Origin: JBGTCY01 sp041748615
Lineage (GTDB): Bacteria > Bacteroidota > Bacteroidia > Chitinophagales > CAIOSU01
Reading direction: 5' to 3'
Assembly (NCBI GenBank): GCA_041748615.1
Contig: JBGTCY010000325.1
Location: forward strand, 1 to 49,731
DNA: 49,731 nt
In this document: piece by piece, positions 17,895 to 26,743 of the stretch
Numbering within the stretch: position 1 is the first letter of the stretch
How the letters are laid out: each line of letters starts with the position of its first letter
The notes under the pieces: model-generated
What the model was told of the DNA's origin: nothing
Database searches by the model: none
Seen by the model: only the letters and a program-made list of their open reading frames with translations
Program-made: the position numbers and the translations under genes

Positions 17895-20372
17895 TCACGG
17901 ATCCACATCCACATCCACTCTAATCCCTTTCCATTCGGGGTGGCGTTGCGTTTGTTCCACTGACTGGCGAATCGCTTTTTTCTGTTGAGTCAGCGCGTGG
18001 GCTTTTGAGATTTTCAGGAGGACTTCCTGCAAGTGCTGGTTTTTTACAAACGAGATGGGTGGTGTCACCGGACCGAGGACGGTGAGAGGCATTTCATGGA
18101 TTTTCGCGGAAAGCGATGTAGTGAAATATTTCGCGGCACCGGCAGCGATGCCGCGGTTTTTGTGTTTGAACGTGAGATGCACGAGCCGCGTGCGGGGCGG
18201 GTATTGGAAGGTGTTGCGAAACGTCATCTCCTGCCGGAAAAAACCCTCGAAATCATGGCGCAGCACAGCATCGAGCACGGGGTGTTCCGCGTCATACGCC
18301 TGAATGAGCACCCTGCCCGCGTGTTCACGCCTGCCCGCCCTGCCGCTCACCTGCTCCATCAGTTGGAAGGCGCGCTCGTTGGCGCGGAAGTCGGGAAAGC
18401 CCAAGAGTTGGTCAGCGCTCATGACGCCCACGAGGCTCACGCTGTCAAAATCCAATCCTTTGGTGACCATCTGCGTGCCCACGAGAATGTCATATTTGCG
18501 CTTTTCGAAATCATGGATGATTTGCTCGTGCGCATCGCGGCTGCGGGCAGCGTCCCAGTCGAGGCGCACCACGCCCGCTTCGGGAAAAAATATTTTGATT
18601 TCCTCTTCGATTTTTTCCGTGCCGAACCCGCGGATGCGGATGTCGTTGGACGCGCATGCGCTGCATTTGCTCACTACCTCCGAGGCGTAGCCGCAATAGT
18701 GGCAGCGCAGCGTGTTGAGGTGTTTGTGATAAGAAAGGCTCACATCGCAGTTAACACATTTAGGTATCCATCCGCAGTTGTCGCACGTGAGGTAGGGAGC
18801 GAAGCCGCGCCTGTTTTGAAACAGGATGACCTGCTCCTTGCGCGCGAGCGCGGCTTTGATTTCTTCCAAAAGCTGCCACGAAAAAATGGATTTCATCCTG
18901 CGCTTTTTGATTTCTTCGCGCAGCGGCACGATGGTGATGTGCGGCAGCCGCACCCCGCCAAAGCGCTCGGTGAGTTTCACGAAACCGTATTTGCCCATTC
19001 GCGCGTTTTCATAACTCTCCAACGAAGGCGTGCCTGTGCCGAGCAACACGCGGGCATCGCAGTGATGCGCGAGCCAGATGGAGGCATCGCGGGCGTTGTA
19101 GCGCGGGGCAGGGTCAAACTGCTTGAACGAGGGGTCGTGCTCCTCATCAACGATAATCAGTCCGAGGTGGGTGAAGGGAAGAAACAGGGCGGAGCGCGCA
19201 CCAATCACAACCTTGTATTCGCTGCGCAGCAATTTGTTCCAGATTTCCACGCGCTCGTTCATGCTGAATTTGGAATGATAGATACCCACCGCTTCGCCAA
19301 ACACTTCGCGCAGCCTGCGGATTAATTGCGCGGTGAGCGCGATTTCAGGCAGGAGATACAACGCCTGCCTGCCGGAAGCAATCGTTGCTTTAATTAACTC
19401 CATGTAGAGTTGCGTTTTGCCGGAGGAGGTGACGCCATGCAGCAAAGTCACACGCTTCTCATTTTCGAACCACATTTGTATTTCACTGAGCGCGGTTTGC
19501 TGCGCAACGCTCAGGGTAAATTCTTTTTTTTCAGCCACCGGCTCGTCCCACCACAGACGACCTACTTCTTTTTTATTTTCAAGTAATATTCCTTTCACCA
19601 CCAACTGCTTTAATGCTGCTGACGCCACGCCCGTTTTTTCAACCAATTCCGACTTTTTGATTTCCGCCATCCCCGCCTGCAAGAAAGCCATCAGCGCTTC
19701 CTGCTGCCGTTTGGCGCGTTTCAGTTCGTCAAGGGTTTGATTGAGCAATGCTTCATCGCTGTATTCGGGCGCGAGTTCTAAGAATGTTTCCGTTTTCGGT
19801 TTGTATTTCTCCACCAATTTTTCAAACGCATACACCGCATTTTTTTCAATCAGTGATTTAATCAGTTGATGCACGGTTTTCCTGCGGGTGAGCTTTTCGA
19901 TTTGCTGCACGCTCAACGATTTTTTCAGCCGCAAAGCTTCCATCACGATGAACTGCGTGTTGTCCAGTTTCGATTCGTCTTCATCCCATTCCGGATGCAG
20001 AGCGATGTTGGTTTCGCTGTCGAGCTTCAGTCCTTGCGGCAGAGCGGCATTCATCACCTCGCCCAGCGTGCAGAGATAATATTCAGAGAGCCATTGCCAA
20101 AACACGATGTGGTGCGGCAACACAACAGGCTCATCGTCTAACACTTCGAGAATAAGCTTGGCTTTGTGCAGTTCGGGAGGCGTGTGATGAATTTCAGCGA
20201 CCAACGCGGTGTAAATTTTCCGTGCGCCAAACTGCACCACCACTCTCTTACCGACCGCGATGTGCGTTGCCAGTTCATCCGGCACGCGGTAGGTAAACAT
20301 GCCCGATACGGGGAGGGGGAGGATGACGTTGGCGAAAAGTGATGGGGAAAACATAGAAATTCTTTGCTTCAA
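17895..20372 (-). CDS. priA: Primosomal replication-restart helicase PriA
   Basis: 825 residues. PriA loads the replicative helicase at repaired forks. The N-terminal DNA-binding region begins FANVILPLPVSGMFTYRVP. Walker A is LLHGVTSSGKTQLY (about residues 313-326), the DEAH-type box is LIIVDEEHDPSFKQ, and a zinc-binding region carries paired cysteines (CDNCGWIPKCVNCDVS, then CHYCGYASEVVSKCSAC). Helicase motifs V/VI appear as LVGTQMVTKGLDFDSV and EQVSGRAGR. The ATG at 20372 overlaps the stop of the RelE-type toxin by 4 bases; family alignment would also allow the Met at 20354. A long frame on the opposite strand (18033-19325) is an antisense shadow. Confidence 0.96.
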   Translation of the reverse strand: MKQRISMFSPSLFANVILPLPVSGMFTYRVPDELATHIAVGKRVVVQFGARKIYTALVAEIHHTPPELHKAKLILEVLDDEPVVLPHHIVFWQWLSEYYLCTLGEVMNAALPQGLKLDSETNIALHPEWDEDESKLDNTQFIVMEALRLKKSLSVQQIEKLTRRKTVHQLIKSLIEKNAVYAFEKLVEKYKPKTETFLELAPEYSDEALLNQTLDELKRAKRQQEALMAFLQAGMAEIKKSELVEKTGVASAALKQLVVKGILLENKKEVGRLWWDEPVAEKKEFTLSVAQQTALSEIQMWFENEKRVTLLHGVTSSGKTQLYMELIKATIASGRQALYLLPEIALTAQLIRRLREVFGEAVGIYHSKFSMNERVEIWNKLLRSEYKVVIGARSALFLPFTHLGLIIVDEEHDPSFKQFDPAPRYNARDASIWLAHHCDARVLLGTGTPSLESYENARMGKYGFVKLTERFGGVRLPHITIVPLREEIKKRRMKSIFSWQLLEEIKAALARKEQVILFQNRRGFAPYLTCDNCGWIPKCVNCDVSLSYHKHLNTLRCHYCGYASEVVSKCSACASNDIRIRGFGTEKIEEEIKIFFPEAGVVRLDWDAARSRDAHEQIIHDFEKRKYDILVGTQMVTKGLDFDSVSLVGVMSADQLLGFPDFRANERAFQLMEQVSGRAGRREHAGRVLIQAYDAEHPVLDAVLRHDFEGFFRQEMTFRNTFQYPPRTRLVHLTFKHKNRGIAAGAAKYFTTSLSAKIHEMPLTVLGPVTPPISFVKNQHLQEVLLKISKAHALTQQKKAIRQSVEQTQRHPEWKGIRVDVDVDP

Positions 20373-20638
20373 TAAACTTCATCATGCGTACCGATATCCT
20401 CAAGTAACACCTCATGTTCACTCAAGAAATGGAAAACCACCCTGATGTCATATTCTACTGTGAAACTCCAAAGGTCTTTTAATTTACCGGAAAGTTTATG
20501 TGTGTGAAGTTTAGCGTGATAAGGGTCATTTAAAAATAAAATCAGACATTCTATGAACTTCAGTTGTAATTCCGCATTATTTCTCAATCGTTTTTTATAG
20601 ACGCGCCTGAATGATGAACTGAAAGTGACTTTTATCAT
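20369..20638 (-). CDS. RelE/YafQ-type toxin
   Basis: 89 residues with the RelE/ParE fold pattern: KVTFSSSFRRVYKKR at the start, then HTHKLSGKLKDLWSF, YDIRVVFHF and the C-terminal LLEDIGTHDEVY. The last segment is diagnostic of the RelE/StbE (YafQ) mRNA-interferase group, whose members cut mRNA on ribosomes. It overlaps its antitoxin gene by 4 bases upstream and priA by 4 bases downstream, so all three may be translated from one transcript. Confidence 0.85.
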   Translation of the reverse strand: MIKVTFSSSFRRVYKKRLRNNAELQLKFIECLILFLNDPYHAKLHTHKLSGKLKDLWSFTVEYDIRVVFHFLSEHEVLLEDIGTHDEVY

Positions 20639-20847
20639 TCTTCATTGAGTGTATTCAGCAAATCTTGGGGATTATCGTAAAACTTCAATTTGCCTTCCTT
20701 TAATTCTTTCAGACTTTCTTCATGATTCATCAGTATTTCATTCCTTCTTTCATCTGCAAGAATACGGTCGAGGATATTCCATAAATCTTCCTTCTCGCTC
20801 AACGAAAGTTTTTTGATTTCTTCGAGGATGTCTGCAAAAGTTCTCAT
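20635..20847 (-). CDS. Antitoxin of the RelE-type pair
   Basis: 70 residues, acidic and helical (TFADILEEIKKLSLSEKEDLWNIL), with a C-terminal extension (GKLKFYDNPQDLLNTLNEE) suited to wrapping the toxin. It precedes and overlaps the toxin gene by 4 bases. An upstream CAACTTTG on the minus strand (about 20862-20869) is one mismatch from the -7 consensus. I do not recognise the DNA-binding family; the pairing is by position. Confidence 0.75.
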   Translation of the reverse strand: MRTFADILEEIKKLSLSEKEDLWNILDRILADERRNEILMNHEESLKELKEGKLKFYDNPQDLLNTLNEE

Positions 20848-20938
20848 GTTTCGAATTTAATCAAAGTTGATGGCTTGGGGTGTGTTGATAGATGCTAAGT
20901 TGAATGAATATTTGCAACTTATAAAAATATTGTTCAGT

Positions 20939-21039
20939 TATGCCGAAACAAGTCTGGTTTTCGAATAACGAAACGGTGAAACATTCGGCATTAACCGAGA
21001 GTACATTTCATTACCTTCGGAAATTCGACTACTCTCGGT
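20939..21039. repeat. Two stem-loop structures in the gap before the RelE antitoxin
   Basis: The 290-base gap 20848-21137 has no gene. Two inverted repeats stand out: TTATGCCGAA (20938-20947) against TTCGGCATTA (20984-20993), and ACCGAGAGTA (20994-21003) against TACTCTCGGT (21030-21039). They are directly adjacent. They may separate transcription of the TA-priA unit from the DUF3592 gene; this is an inference. Confidence 0.5.
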
Positions 21040-21137
21040 AAAAATCTTAGCTGCCGTCCCTCGACACCCGCCCCTCGTCCCTTTCTGAATAATAGAGTAC
21101 TATCTGCAATAATTCATACACCATATTGCTATTAAAC

Positions 21138-21548
21138 CTACTTCATCATCTTTATCTCAATCACCGCTATCCAAAAGAAACAAAACATTCCGCAGAGCAA
21201 CATGTTGGGAACAGTGAACCAATAACCGGAAAGCGAATAGATGCTGGATTCATCGGGGAGATTTTTTTTGTAAAGTAAAGTCACTTTTTCACCTTGCTCA
21301 TATTTTTTGATGTGAATCAGGTTTTTGCCGCGATGATAATATCGAACATCATTGACCTCGTATTGGACCACCGGATAAGTATCTTTCATTGGTCTTCCTT
21401 TGCCGGTTAAATGTGTTGATTTTCTGATGTAAGTTACCTCGCCTTCTGTTTTTTCATAGTCTGATAAATCACTGATTTTAAAAAGCACAAAAGCAAGCGC
21501 GATGAAAACGCAGCCGAGGATTTGGAGTTTTAGTTTGCGGGATTTCAT
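21138..21548 (-). CDS. DUF3592 membrane protein
   Basis: 136 residues with two membrane helices, one near the N-terminus (LQILGCVFIALAFVLF, about 8-23) and one near the C-terminus (WFTVPNMLLCGMFCFFWIAVI, about 110-130). Between them is a beta-rich extracytoplasmic domain with TEGEVTYIRKS, YPVVQYEVND and YEQGEKVTLLY, the pattern of DUF3592. Function of the family is unknown. Confidence 0.8.
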   Translation of the reverse strand: MKSRKLKLQILGCVFIALAFVLFKISDLSDYEKTEGEVTYIRKSTHLTGKGRPMKDTYPVVQYEVNDVRYYHRGKNLIHIKKYEQGEKVTLLYKKNLPDESSIYSLSGYWFTVPNMLLCGMFCFFWIAVIEIKMMK

Positions 21549-21582
21549 GGAGGATTACTGCACATTAATAATGAGATGACAT

Positions 21583-22170
21583 CTACAAAAAAACGTCTTC
21601 AAGAAATTTTTTAATCGGTGTCAATTCATTACTATCTAAATTAAAAGCATCACTTTTATAGTCAATAATTTTAGAATTTAATGAGTCTTTTCTTCTATCG
21701 GGAGGTGTCAGGGATTCACGATAAGCGTATAGTTTACCTTTAATATCCGGGATATATAAACCTTGTTCTTCGATACATTTTTCATAGTGACTGAAACACT
21801 TTTTTACATCTTGTTTCGATGCTATATCATAAATCAGGTGTTCAATTTCTCCCGGAGAATTATCATTTGGAAAAATAAAAAACCGAAAATCAACTTTTGA
21901 TTGAAGGATAAAATCTTCAAGAAATTTTTTTCTCGAAACAAAGTCTTTATCGGCATCAATGAAAACAAGATTTACCTTTTCATCAACTATGCTTTGCTTT
22001 AGTTGATTGATTTTATTTTTTATATCCCCATAACCTTGTAAAAGAAAATAAGTGCGGTTGTTTCCCCAATTCGCAATTGAAGCGTTAAATAGATATTCGA
22101 TGTAATTTTTTACAAACTGGGAGGTCAATTCGTCTTCAAAGTAAAATGTAAACTGTTCAAACGGTTTCAT
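21583..22170 (-). CDS. Toprim-like nuclease subunit (DUF3226/DUF4435-like) of a two-gene ATPase module
   Basis: 195 residues. An N-terminal strand ending FYFEDE (Glu12-Glu14) and the LVFIDADKDF strand with Asp72 and Asp74 match the Glu and DxD metal-binding residues of a Toprim fold. A later acidic patch SPGEIEHLI (about 105) is also typical. It overlaps the upstream ATPase gene by 4 bases. ATPase-Toprim pairs occur in anti-phage systems (OLD, Gabija, PARIS), where the Toprim protein is the nuclease effector. That assignment here is inferred from architecture and gene order; the exact DUF is uncertain. Confidence 0.65.
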   Translation of the reverse strand: MKPFEQFTFYFEDELTSQFVKNYIEYLFNASIANWGNNRTYFLLQGYGDIKNKINQLKQSIVDEKVNLVFIDADKDFVSRKKFLEDFILQSKVDFRFFIFPNDNSPGEIEHLIYDIASKQDVKKCFSHYEKCIEEQGLYIPDIKGKLYAYRESLTPPDRRKDSLNSKIIDYKSDAFNLDSNELTPIKKFLEDVFL

Positions 22171-23141
22171 CTGACTTCCGTTTCAGTGGTAAGAGCGCTC
22201 TTGAAGTTTTCGTAAGTGTAGGTATAGGCTTTTACGCTGTCATCTTGGTGCCTGTAAAGGTTGATAATTCGTGAATCATTTTGATATGATTCCCCTAATT
22301 CGGAAATCGCTTCTTCAAAAAATTTGATACATTCATTATTATGTGTGGTTGCAAAAAGTTGCACTTTATTTAGCTTACAAACTTTAAGTACAGTTTTCCA
22401 GAAATCCTTCATCCGTTTATAATAGATGCCGCTATCAATTTCATCTACCATTATCCGGTGTTCTGAAAAATGCACAATTTCAATCAACAGCCTGAATGTA
22501 TTAACAAATCCATCTCCAAATGTTCCGAGCGGCATATTGACATCCTTCCCTTCTCTGCCAATGAGTAAAATACCTTCATTACAGGTTGTGAGGTCAATTC
22601 TGATATCATTAATATCTTTTAAAATCGCCTTTGCTGAATCAATCAGCCTTTTATGTTCTGTTTGTGATTTGTTGATGTACTGTGAATATAAACCTGTAAG
22701 GCGATGTTCGTATCCGAAATAAAAGGGAATAAAGTTTAAATCATTGGCAATTGCGTTCATCCTTTCCGGTATTTCTACAGGTAACTCTTGAATTTCGTTT
22801 ATTATAATCCCATTGTTATTTTTTATATTTAATTCGAAATAATAACCGCCAAACTTGAAATGGACTCCAATTTTAATGTTTGAGAGACTTTTTGAATTAA
22901 AATACTGAAGAAAAAAATCATTGCGGGTATCATTAAAACGCTTGTATTTGTTAAATACATTAGAAAGTTTATTCTTAAAAGTTCCAAAACTTCTTTCTAC
23001 TAATAATGCTTCCAATACACTTGTCTTACCCGTGTTGTTATCTCCTGTGATAATATTAAATTGACCGATATTTTCAATATCTAAATTTTCAAACTGTTTA
23101 AAGTTTTCTAAATGAAAAGAGGTGATGTGCGTTTCGTACAT
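22167..23141 (-). CDS. RecF/OLD-like ABC ATPase, sensor subunit of the two-gene module
   Basis: 324 residues. Begins with the SMC/RecF-type SFHLENFKQFENLDIE. Walker A is GDNNTGKTS (33-41), an ABC-signature-like region is LGTFGDGFVNTFRL (about 205-218), Walker B is RIMVDEIDSG with Asp233 and Glu234, and the H-loop His267 lies in FATTHNNEC. The protein is shorter than the PARIS ATPase AriA, so a new subtype is likely. It lacks a fused Toprim, which is supplied by the next gene (4-base ATGA overlap). A perfect -7 element lies just upstream. Reported relatives act in phage defence; that role is an inference here. Confidence 0.8.
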   Translation of the reverse strand: MYETHITSFHLENFKQFENLDIENIGQFNIITGDNNTGKTSVLEALLVERSFGTFKNKLSNVFNKYKRFNDTRNDFFLQYFNSKSLSNIKIGVHFKFGGYYFELNIKNNNGIIINEIQELPVEIPERMNAIANDLNFIPFYFGYEHRLTGLYSQYINKSQTEHKRLIDSAKAILKDINDIRIDLTTCNEGILLIGREGKDVNMPLGTFGDGFVNTFRLLIEIVHFSEHRIMVDEIDSGIYYKRMKDFWKTVLKVCKLNKVQLFATTHNNECIKFFEEAISELGESYQNDSRIINLYRHQDDSVKAYTYTYENFKSALTTETEVR

Positions 23142-23160
23142 TTCATTGAAATTTCAATCA

Positions 23161-23168
23161 CAAATCTA
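23161..23168 (-). promoter_or_regulatory. Bacteroidota -7 element before the ATPase/Toprim module
   Basis: On the minus strand the sequence is TAGATTTG, a perfect TAnnTTTG. It lies 19 bases upstream of the ATG at 23141, giving a short leader. No certain -33 element was found. Confidence 0.5.
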
Positions 23169-23201
23169 TTAAACATTTAGAAGAAGTAAAGTATCAATAT
23201 T

Positions 23202-24362
23202 TCAATCCTCCACCTTCGCCCGTTGTGGCGGTTTGGTTTCGTCAAAAAGTTTGCGGTAGGTCGCGTGGGTTTTGATGATGCGGGCGCTTAAATTTTCCGC
23301 CACTTTCATCATCTTGGGGTTGAAGTCGGCAATCCAGGTGAGTTCGATTTCGTCCCAGCGCAGCTTGGGCTGCACCACCGCGTTGGCGGCAATCACGATG
23401 CTGCCTTCCACACCTTTACCCTGAAAATCGGGAATCACGCCAAACACAAATCCGAAAACTTTGCGGCAGGTGCCTTTCCAGCGATGCCAGGCAAACTTCA
23501 GCTTGCCGGGCAGGTTCATGTTGCCATTCACGTATTTAAAATATTTATTTAGTTCGGGGAGCATGAAAAAAATCGCAATCGGCTCGTTCTTATAATAGCC
23601 GAACCAAAACAAATATTCCACGATGACGGGTTTCATCGCGGTCATCAGTTTGGTCGCCTGCTCGATGCTGAGTTCCTTCACGCCCGTTCTGCCGCCAAAC
23701 GCCTTGTTGTAGATGTAGCGAAAATCTTCGGTGTATTTATCCACCTGTTTCAAATCGAGATGACGGAAAGTGTAGTTGGGGTCCTGCATCAGTTTTTCCG
23801 ACTTTTCATAAAACTTCTGCGGGCGCGGCTCGTTGATACCCAACCCGTAGGAGTATTGATAGAAATACACGTTGAACCCATACGCCTCGAACAACTCTTT
23901 ATAATAAGGCGGATTGTAATTCATCTGGTAAGTCGGCTCAGTGAAGCCGTCAATCAGCATGCCCCACCAGGCGTTGCGCTCACCAAAATTCACCGGACCG
24001 TCCATTGCCTCCATGCCTTTGGCTTGCAGCCATTCTTTGCATTTGTCAAACAGCAAAAAAGCCGCCTGTTTGTCATTGATACATTCGAAAAATCCCATGC
24101 CTCCGGTAGGTTGTTCGAATGTGTAGGCTTTGCTTTCATTTATAAAAGCCGCCACGCGCCCGATGGTTTTGCCACCGGTATCTTTCAACAGCCAGCGGAC
24201 AGCGGTGCCGTGCTTGAAAAATTTATTCCGCTCCGGGTCGAACACCTTGCGGATGTCGTCATCCAGCGGGCGGATGTAGTTCGGGTCGTTTTTATAAAGC
24301 GGAACGGGAAAGCGGATAAACTCTTCGCCCAGTTCGTGGTTGGTGACTTCAATTAATTGCAT
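23202..24362 (-). CDS. GNAT/YghO-like acyltransferase-fold protein
   Basis: 386 residues, soluble. The N-terminal part (VTNHELGEEFIRFPVPLYKNDPNYIRPLDDDI) and AVRWLLKDTGGKTIGRVAAFI resemble the opening of GNAT acyltransferases. The middle has the family-like GPVNFGERNAWWGMLIDGF and YNPPYYKELFEAYGF. A region near residue 305-330 (FGVIPDFQGKGVEGSIV) resembles the acetyl-CoA-binding (Q/R)xxGx(G/A) loop. Substrate unknown. I could not tie it to a characterised enzyme; YghO-type proteins are the nearest memory. Confidence 0.6.
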   Translation of the reverse strand: MQLIEVTNHELGEEFIRFPVPLYKNDPNYIRPLDDDIRKVFDPERNKFFKHGTAVRWLLKDTGGKTIGRVAAFINESKAYTFEQPTGGMGFFECINDKQAAFLLFDKCKEWLQAKGMEAMDGPVNFGERNAWWGMLIDGFTEPTYQMNYNPPYYKELFEAYGFNVYFYQYSYGLGINEPRPQKFYEKSEKLMQDPNYTFRHLDLKQVDKYTEDFRYIYNKAFGGRTGVKELSIEQATKLMTAMKPVIVEYLFWFGYYKNEPIAIFFMLPELNKYFKYVNGNMNLPGKLKFAWHRWKGTCRKVFGFVFGVIPDFQGKGVEGSIVIAANAVVQPKLRWDEIELTWIADFNPKMMKVAENLSARIIKTHATYRKLFDETKPPQRAKVED

Positions 24363-24576
24363 GAATCTCGCATGTGTTTTTTTCCAGCTTGTAAATGTAA
24401 GGAAGGATTTATAATTACTGATTGATGTTTGTAAGTTTTTCCGACATCGCTGCTGTTTATAACTCTGTCTGCCCGCGCTTTCTCAATACCTTTATTTTGC
24501 AACAGAATCAATTTTTCTGCAACCTCAACTCTCACCGGAAATTATCCTGCTCGTCCTGCTTGCTTATTTCGGAGCA

Positions 24577-26010
24577 TTGGCGGTGATTGCTTATTTCACA
24601 GGCAGAGGAACGGGGAACGCGGGATTTTTCATTGGTGAAAAAAAATCACCGTGGTTTCTTGTGGCATTCGGCATGATTGGCGCCTCCTTGTCGGGGGTTA
24701 CATTTATTTCCATTCCGGGCGTGATTGGAAATTTCGCCAGCCCCAACGGAAAATTTTCCTACATGCAGCTTGCGCTCGGTTATGTGGCGGGTTACGCGGT
24801 GATTGCCACGGTACTCATGCCCCTGTATTACAGGCTGAATCTCACTTCCATTTATACTTATCTTGAACAACGCTTCGGTTTCTGGACTTACAAAACCGGT
24901 GCGGCATTTTTCCTGCTCTCCCGCACACTCGGCTCCACGCTGAGATTGTTTTTAGTGGCAATCGTGCTGCAAAAATTTGTGTTTGATTATTGGGAAATTC
25001 CGTTTGAACTGACCGTGCTCCTCACACTCGCGCTTATTCTCGCTTACACTTTCAGGGGCGGTATCAAAACAATTGTCTGGACAGATACCTTTCAAACTTT
25101 TTTTCTGCTGCTTTCTCTCATCATCACCATCGTGCTGATTGGAAATGAATTGGGTACGGGCGTGTTAGGGCTGTTCCGCAAAGTGCAGGAAAGCTCCTAC
25201 TCACAACTATTTTTCTGGGAGCCGAAAGCCAACAATTTTTTCTTCAAACAATTTTTCAGCGGCATGTTCACCGCCATTGTGATGACGGGCTTAGACCAGG
25301 ACATGATGCAAAAAAATAACAGTTGCCGCAACATCGGGGAAGCACAGAAAAATATGTTCACCTTCAGCTTTGTATTGTTTTTTGTGAACCTGCTTTTCGT
25401 AAGCTTAGGCGCGATGTTGTATCTGTATATCGAAACCGCGGGCATACAGGAACCCGCCCGAACCGATTATCTTTTTCCGATGCTCGCGTTGGAATATTTT
25501 CCCGCCATCGCGGGTGTCATTTTTATTTTGGGACTGACGGCAGCCGCCTATTCAAGCGCTGATTCCGCACTCACCGCATTGACAACTTCTTTCTGTGTTG
25601 ACTTTTTAAATTTTGAAAAAAGAAAAGATGTAACTCCGGAACAATTAGTGAAAACACGCTACCTCGTACATTTCGGGTTTACGCTGCTTTCGTTTATTTT
25701 GATTGTATTGTTTCGTTATTTTTTGAAAGAGGATGTGATTGGAAATGTATTAACGCTTGCCGGCTACACGTATGGTCCGCTGCTTGGTCTCTACGCGTTC
25801 GGACTTTTCACAAAAAAATCCATTTACGATGGATGGGCGCCTTTGGTGTGTGTCTCAAGTCCGGTGATTTATTTTTTTCTGAACAAGTATTCACAAGAAC
25901 TGTTTTGGGGTTATCAATTCGGATTTGAAGGACTGATTTTAAACGGACTACTCACATTCACGGGATTGTGGTTAGTTTCAAAAAGGAACATTTATTCTGC
26001 AACAACATAA
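24577..26010 (+). CDS. Sodium:solute symporter (SSS family)
   Basis: Integral membrane transporter with about 12-13 helices. SSS features include FMIGASLSGVTFISIPG (helix 2), the GGIKTIVWTDTFQ segment and AAYSSADSALTALTTSFCVDF near the middle, a signature of the family. The given start is a TTG. Reading upstream in frame, hydrophobic residues LSPEIILLVLLAYFGAL continue without a stop to 24463 and look like the missing half of helix 1, yet no ATG or GTG exists there. The true start is probably a rare codon near 24511-24517 (ATT or CTG), just past TTATTTTGC, a -7-like element. Substrate not predictable. Cotranscribed with the LOG gene (9-base gap). Confidence 0.85.
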   Translation: MAVIAYFTGRGTGNAGFFIGEKKSPWFLVAFGMIGASLSGVTFISIPGVIGNFASPNGKFSYMQLALGYVAGYAVIATVLMPLYYRLNLTSIYTYLEQRFGFWTYKTGAAFFLLSRTLGSTLRLFLVAIVLQKFVFDYWEIPFELTVLLTLALILAYTFRGGIKTIVWTDTFQTFFLLLSLIITIVLIGNELGTGVLGLFRKVQESSYSQLFFWEPKANNFFFKQFFSGMFTAIVMTGLDQDMMQKNNSCRNIGEAQKNMFTFSFVLFFVNLLFVSLGAMLYLYIETAGIQEPARTDYLFPMLALEYFPAIAGVIFILGLTAAAYSSADSALTALTTSFCVDFLNFEKRKDVTPEQLVKTRYLVHFGFTLLSFILIVLFRYFLKEDVIGNVLTLAGYTYGPLLGLYAFGLFTKKSIYDGWAPLVCVSSPVIYFFLNKYSQELFWGYQFGFEGLILNGLLTFTGLWLVSKRNIYSATT

Positions 26011-26019
26011 AATTTTAAC

Positions 26020-26730
26020 ATGGAAAAAAGCAAAACAAGTACACCGCAGTCGGAAAAAAGCTGGACGACTGATTTGAAAGCGCAATCATCCTGGCAAATC
26101 TTCAAAGTGATGTCGGAGCTTGTGGAAGGTTTTGAAAAGCTGAATAAAATCGGACCGAGCGTTTCGATATTCGGCTCCGCGCGTACTATACCGGGCGACC
26201 GCTATTATGAAATGACGGTTGACTTGGCGAAAAAACTGACAGAGGAAGGTTATGGCGTCATCACGGGTGGCGGACCCGGGATTATGGAAGCCGCAAATAA
26301 AGGGGCATTTGAAAGTGGCGGTAAATCTGTCGGATTGAATATTGACTTACCATTTGAACAGGAGCCAAACCAGTTTATTGACTATGACAAACTCATCACA
26401 TTCAAATATTTCTTTTGCAGAAAAGTAATGTTCGTGAAATACGCGCAGGCGTTCATCCTGATGCCGGGTGGCTTTGGTACGATGGATGAATTTTTCGAAT
26501 GTCTGACATTGATACAAACCCACAAGATTGACCGCTTTCCGATTATTTGCATCGGGAAAGATTATTGGGAAGGTCTGCTGAACTGGATGAGCGGAGTGAT
26601 GATGCAGCATTTCAACAACATTCATCCGCAAGACATGGAGTTAATCTCCTTAGTGGAAACAGTGGACGAAGCTGTAGAGATTATCCGCGAATACTACCAA
26701 AAGGAACATCCGCTGAAGCCGAATTTCTGA
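26020..26730 (+). CDS. LOG-family protein (TIGR00730)
   Basis: 236 residues. The nucleotide-binding marks of the LYSINE DECARBOXYLASE-like/LOG family are present: GGGPGIMEAANKGA (about 87-100) and PGGFGTMDEFFE (about 148-159, with the catalytic Glu). Members hydrolyse nucleoside 5'-monophosphates such as cytokinin riboside monophosphates in plants; bacterial substrates vary. The name 'lysine decarboxylase' for the family is historical and not supported. It follows the symporter gene by 9 bases. Confidence 0.9.
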   Translation: MEKSKTSTPQSEKSWTTDLKAQSSWQIFKVMSELVEGFEKLNKIGPSVSIFGSARTIPGDRYYEMTVDLAKKLTEEGYGVITGGGPGIMEAANKGAFESGGKSVGLNIDLPFEQEPNQFIDYDKLITFKYFFCRKVMFVKYAQAFILMPGGFGTMDEFFECLTLIQTHKIDRFPIICIGKDYWEGLLNWMSGVMMQHFNNIHPQDMELISLVETVDEAVEIIREYYQKEHPLKPNF

Positions 26731-26743
26731 CAGGTGTATGAAT

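Noticed and set aside
18033..19325. 430-codon open frame on the plus strand
   Set aside because: It is antisense to priA, whose helicase and zinc motifs are clear; G+C-rich coding sequence often leaves long open antisense frames.
22486..22722. Plus-strand frame inside the ATPase gene
   Set aside because: Shadow of the RecF/OLD-like ATPase on the minus strand.
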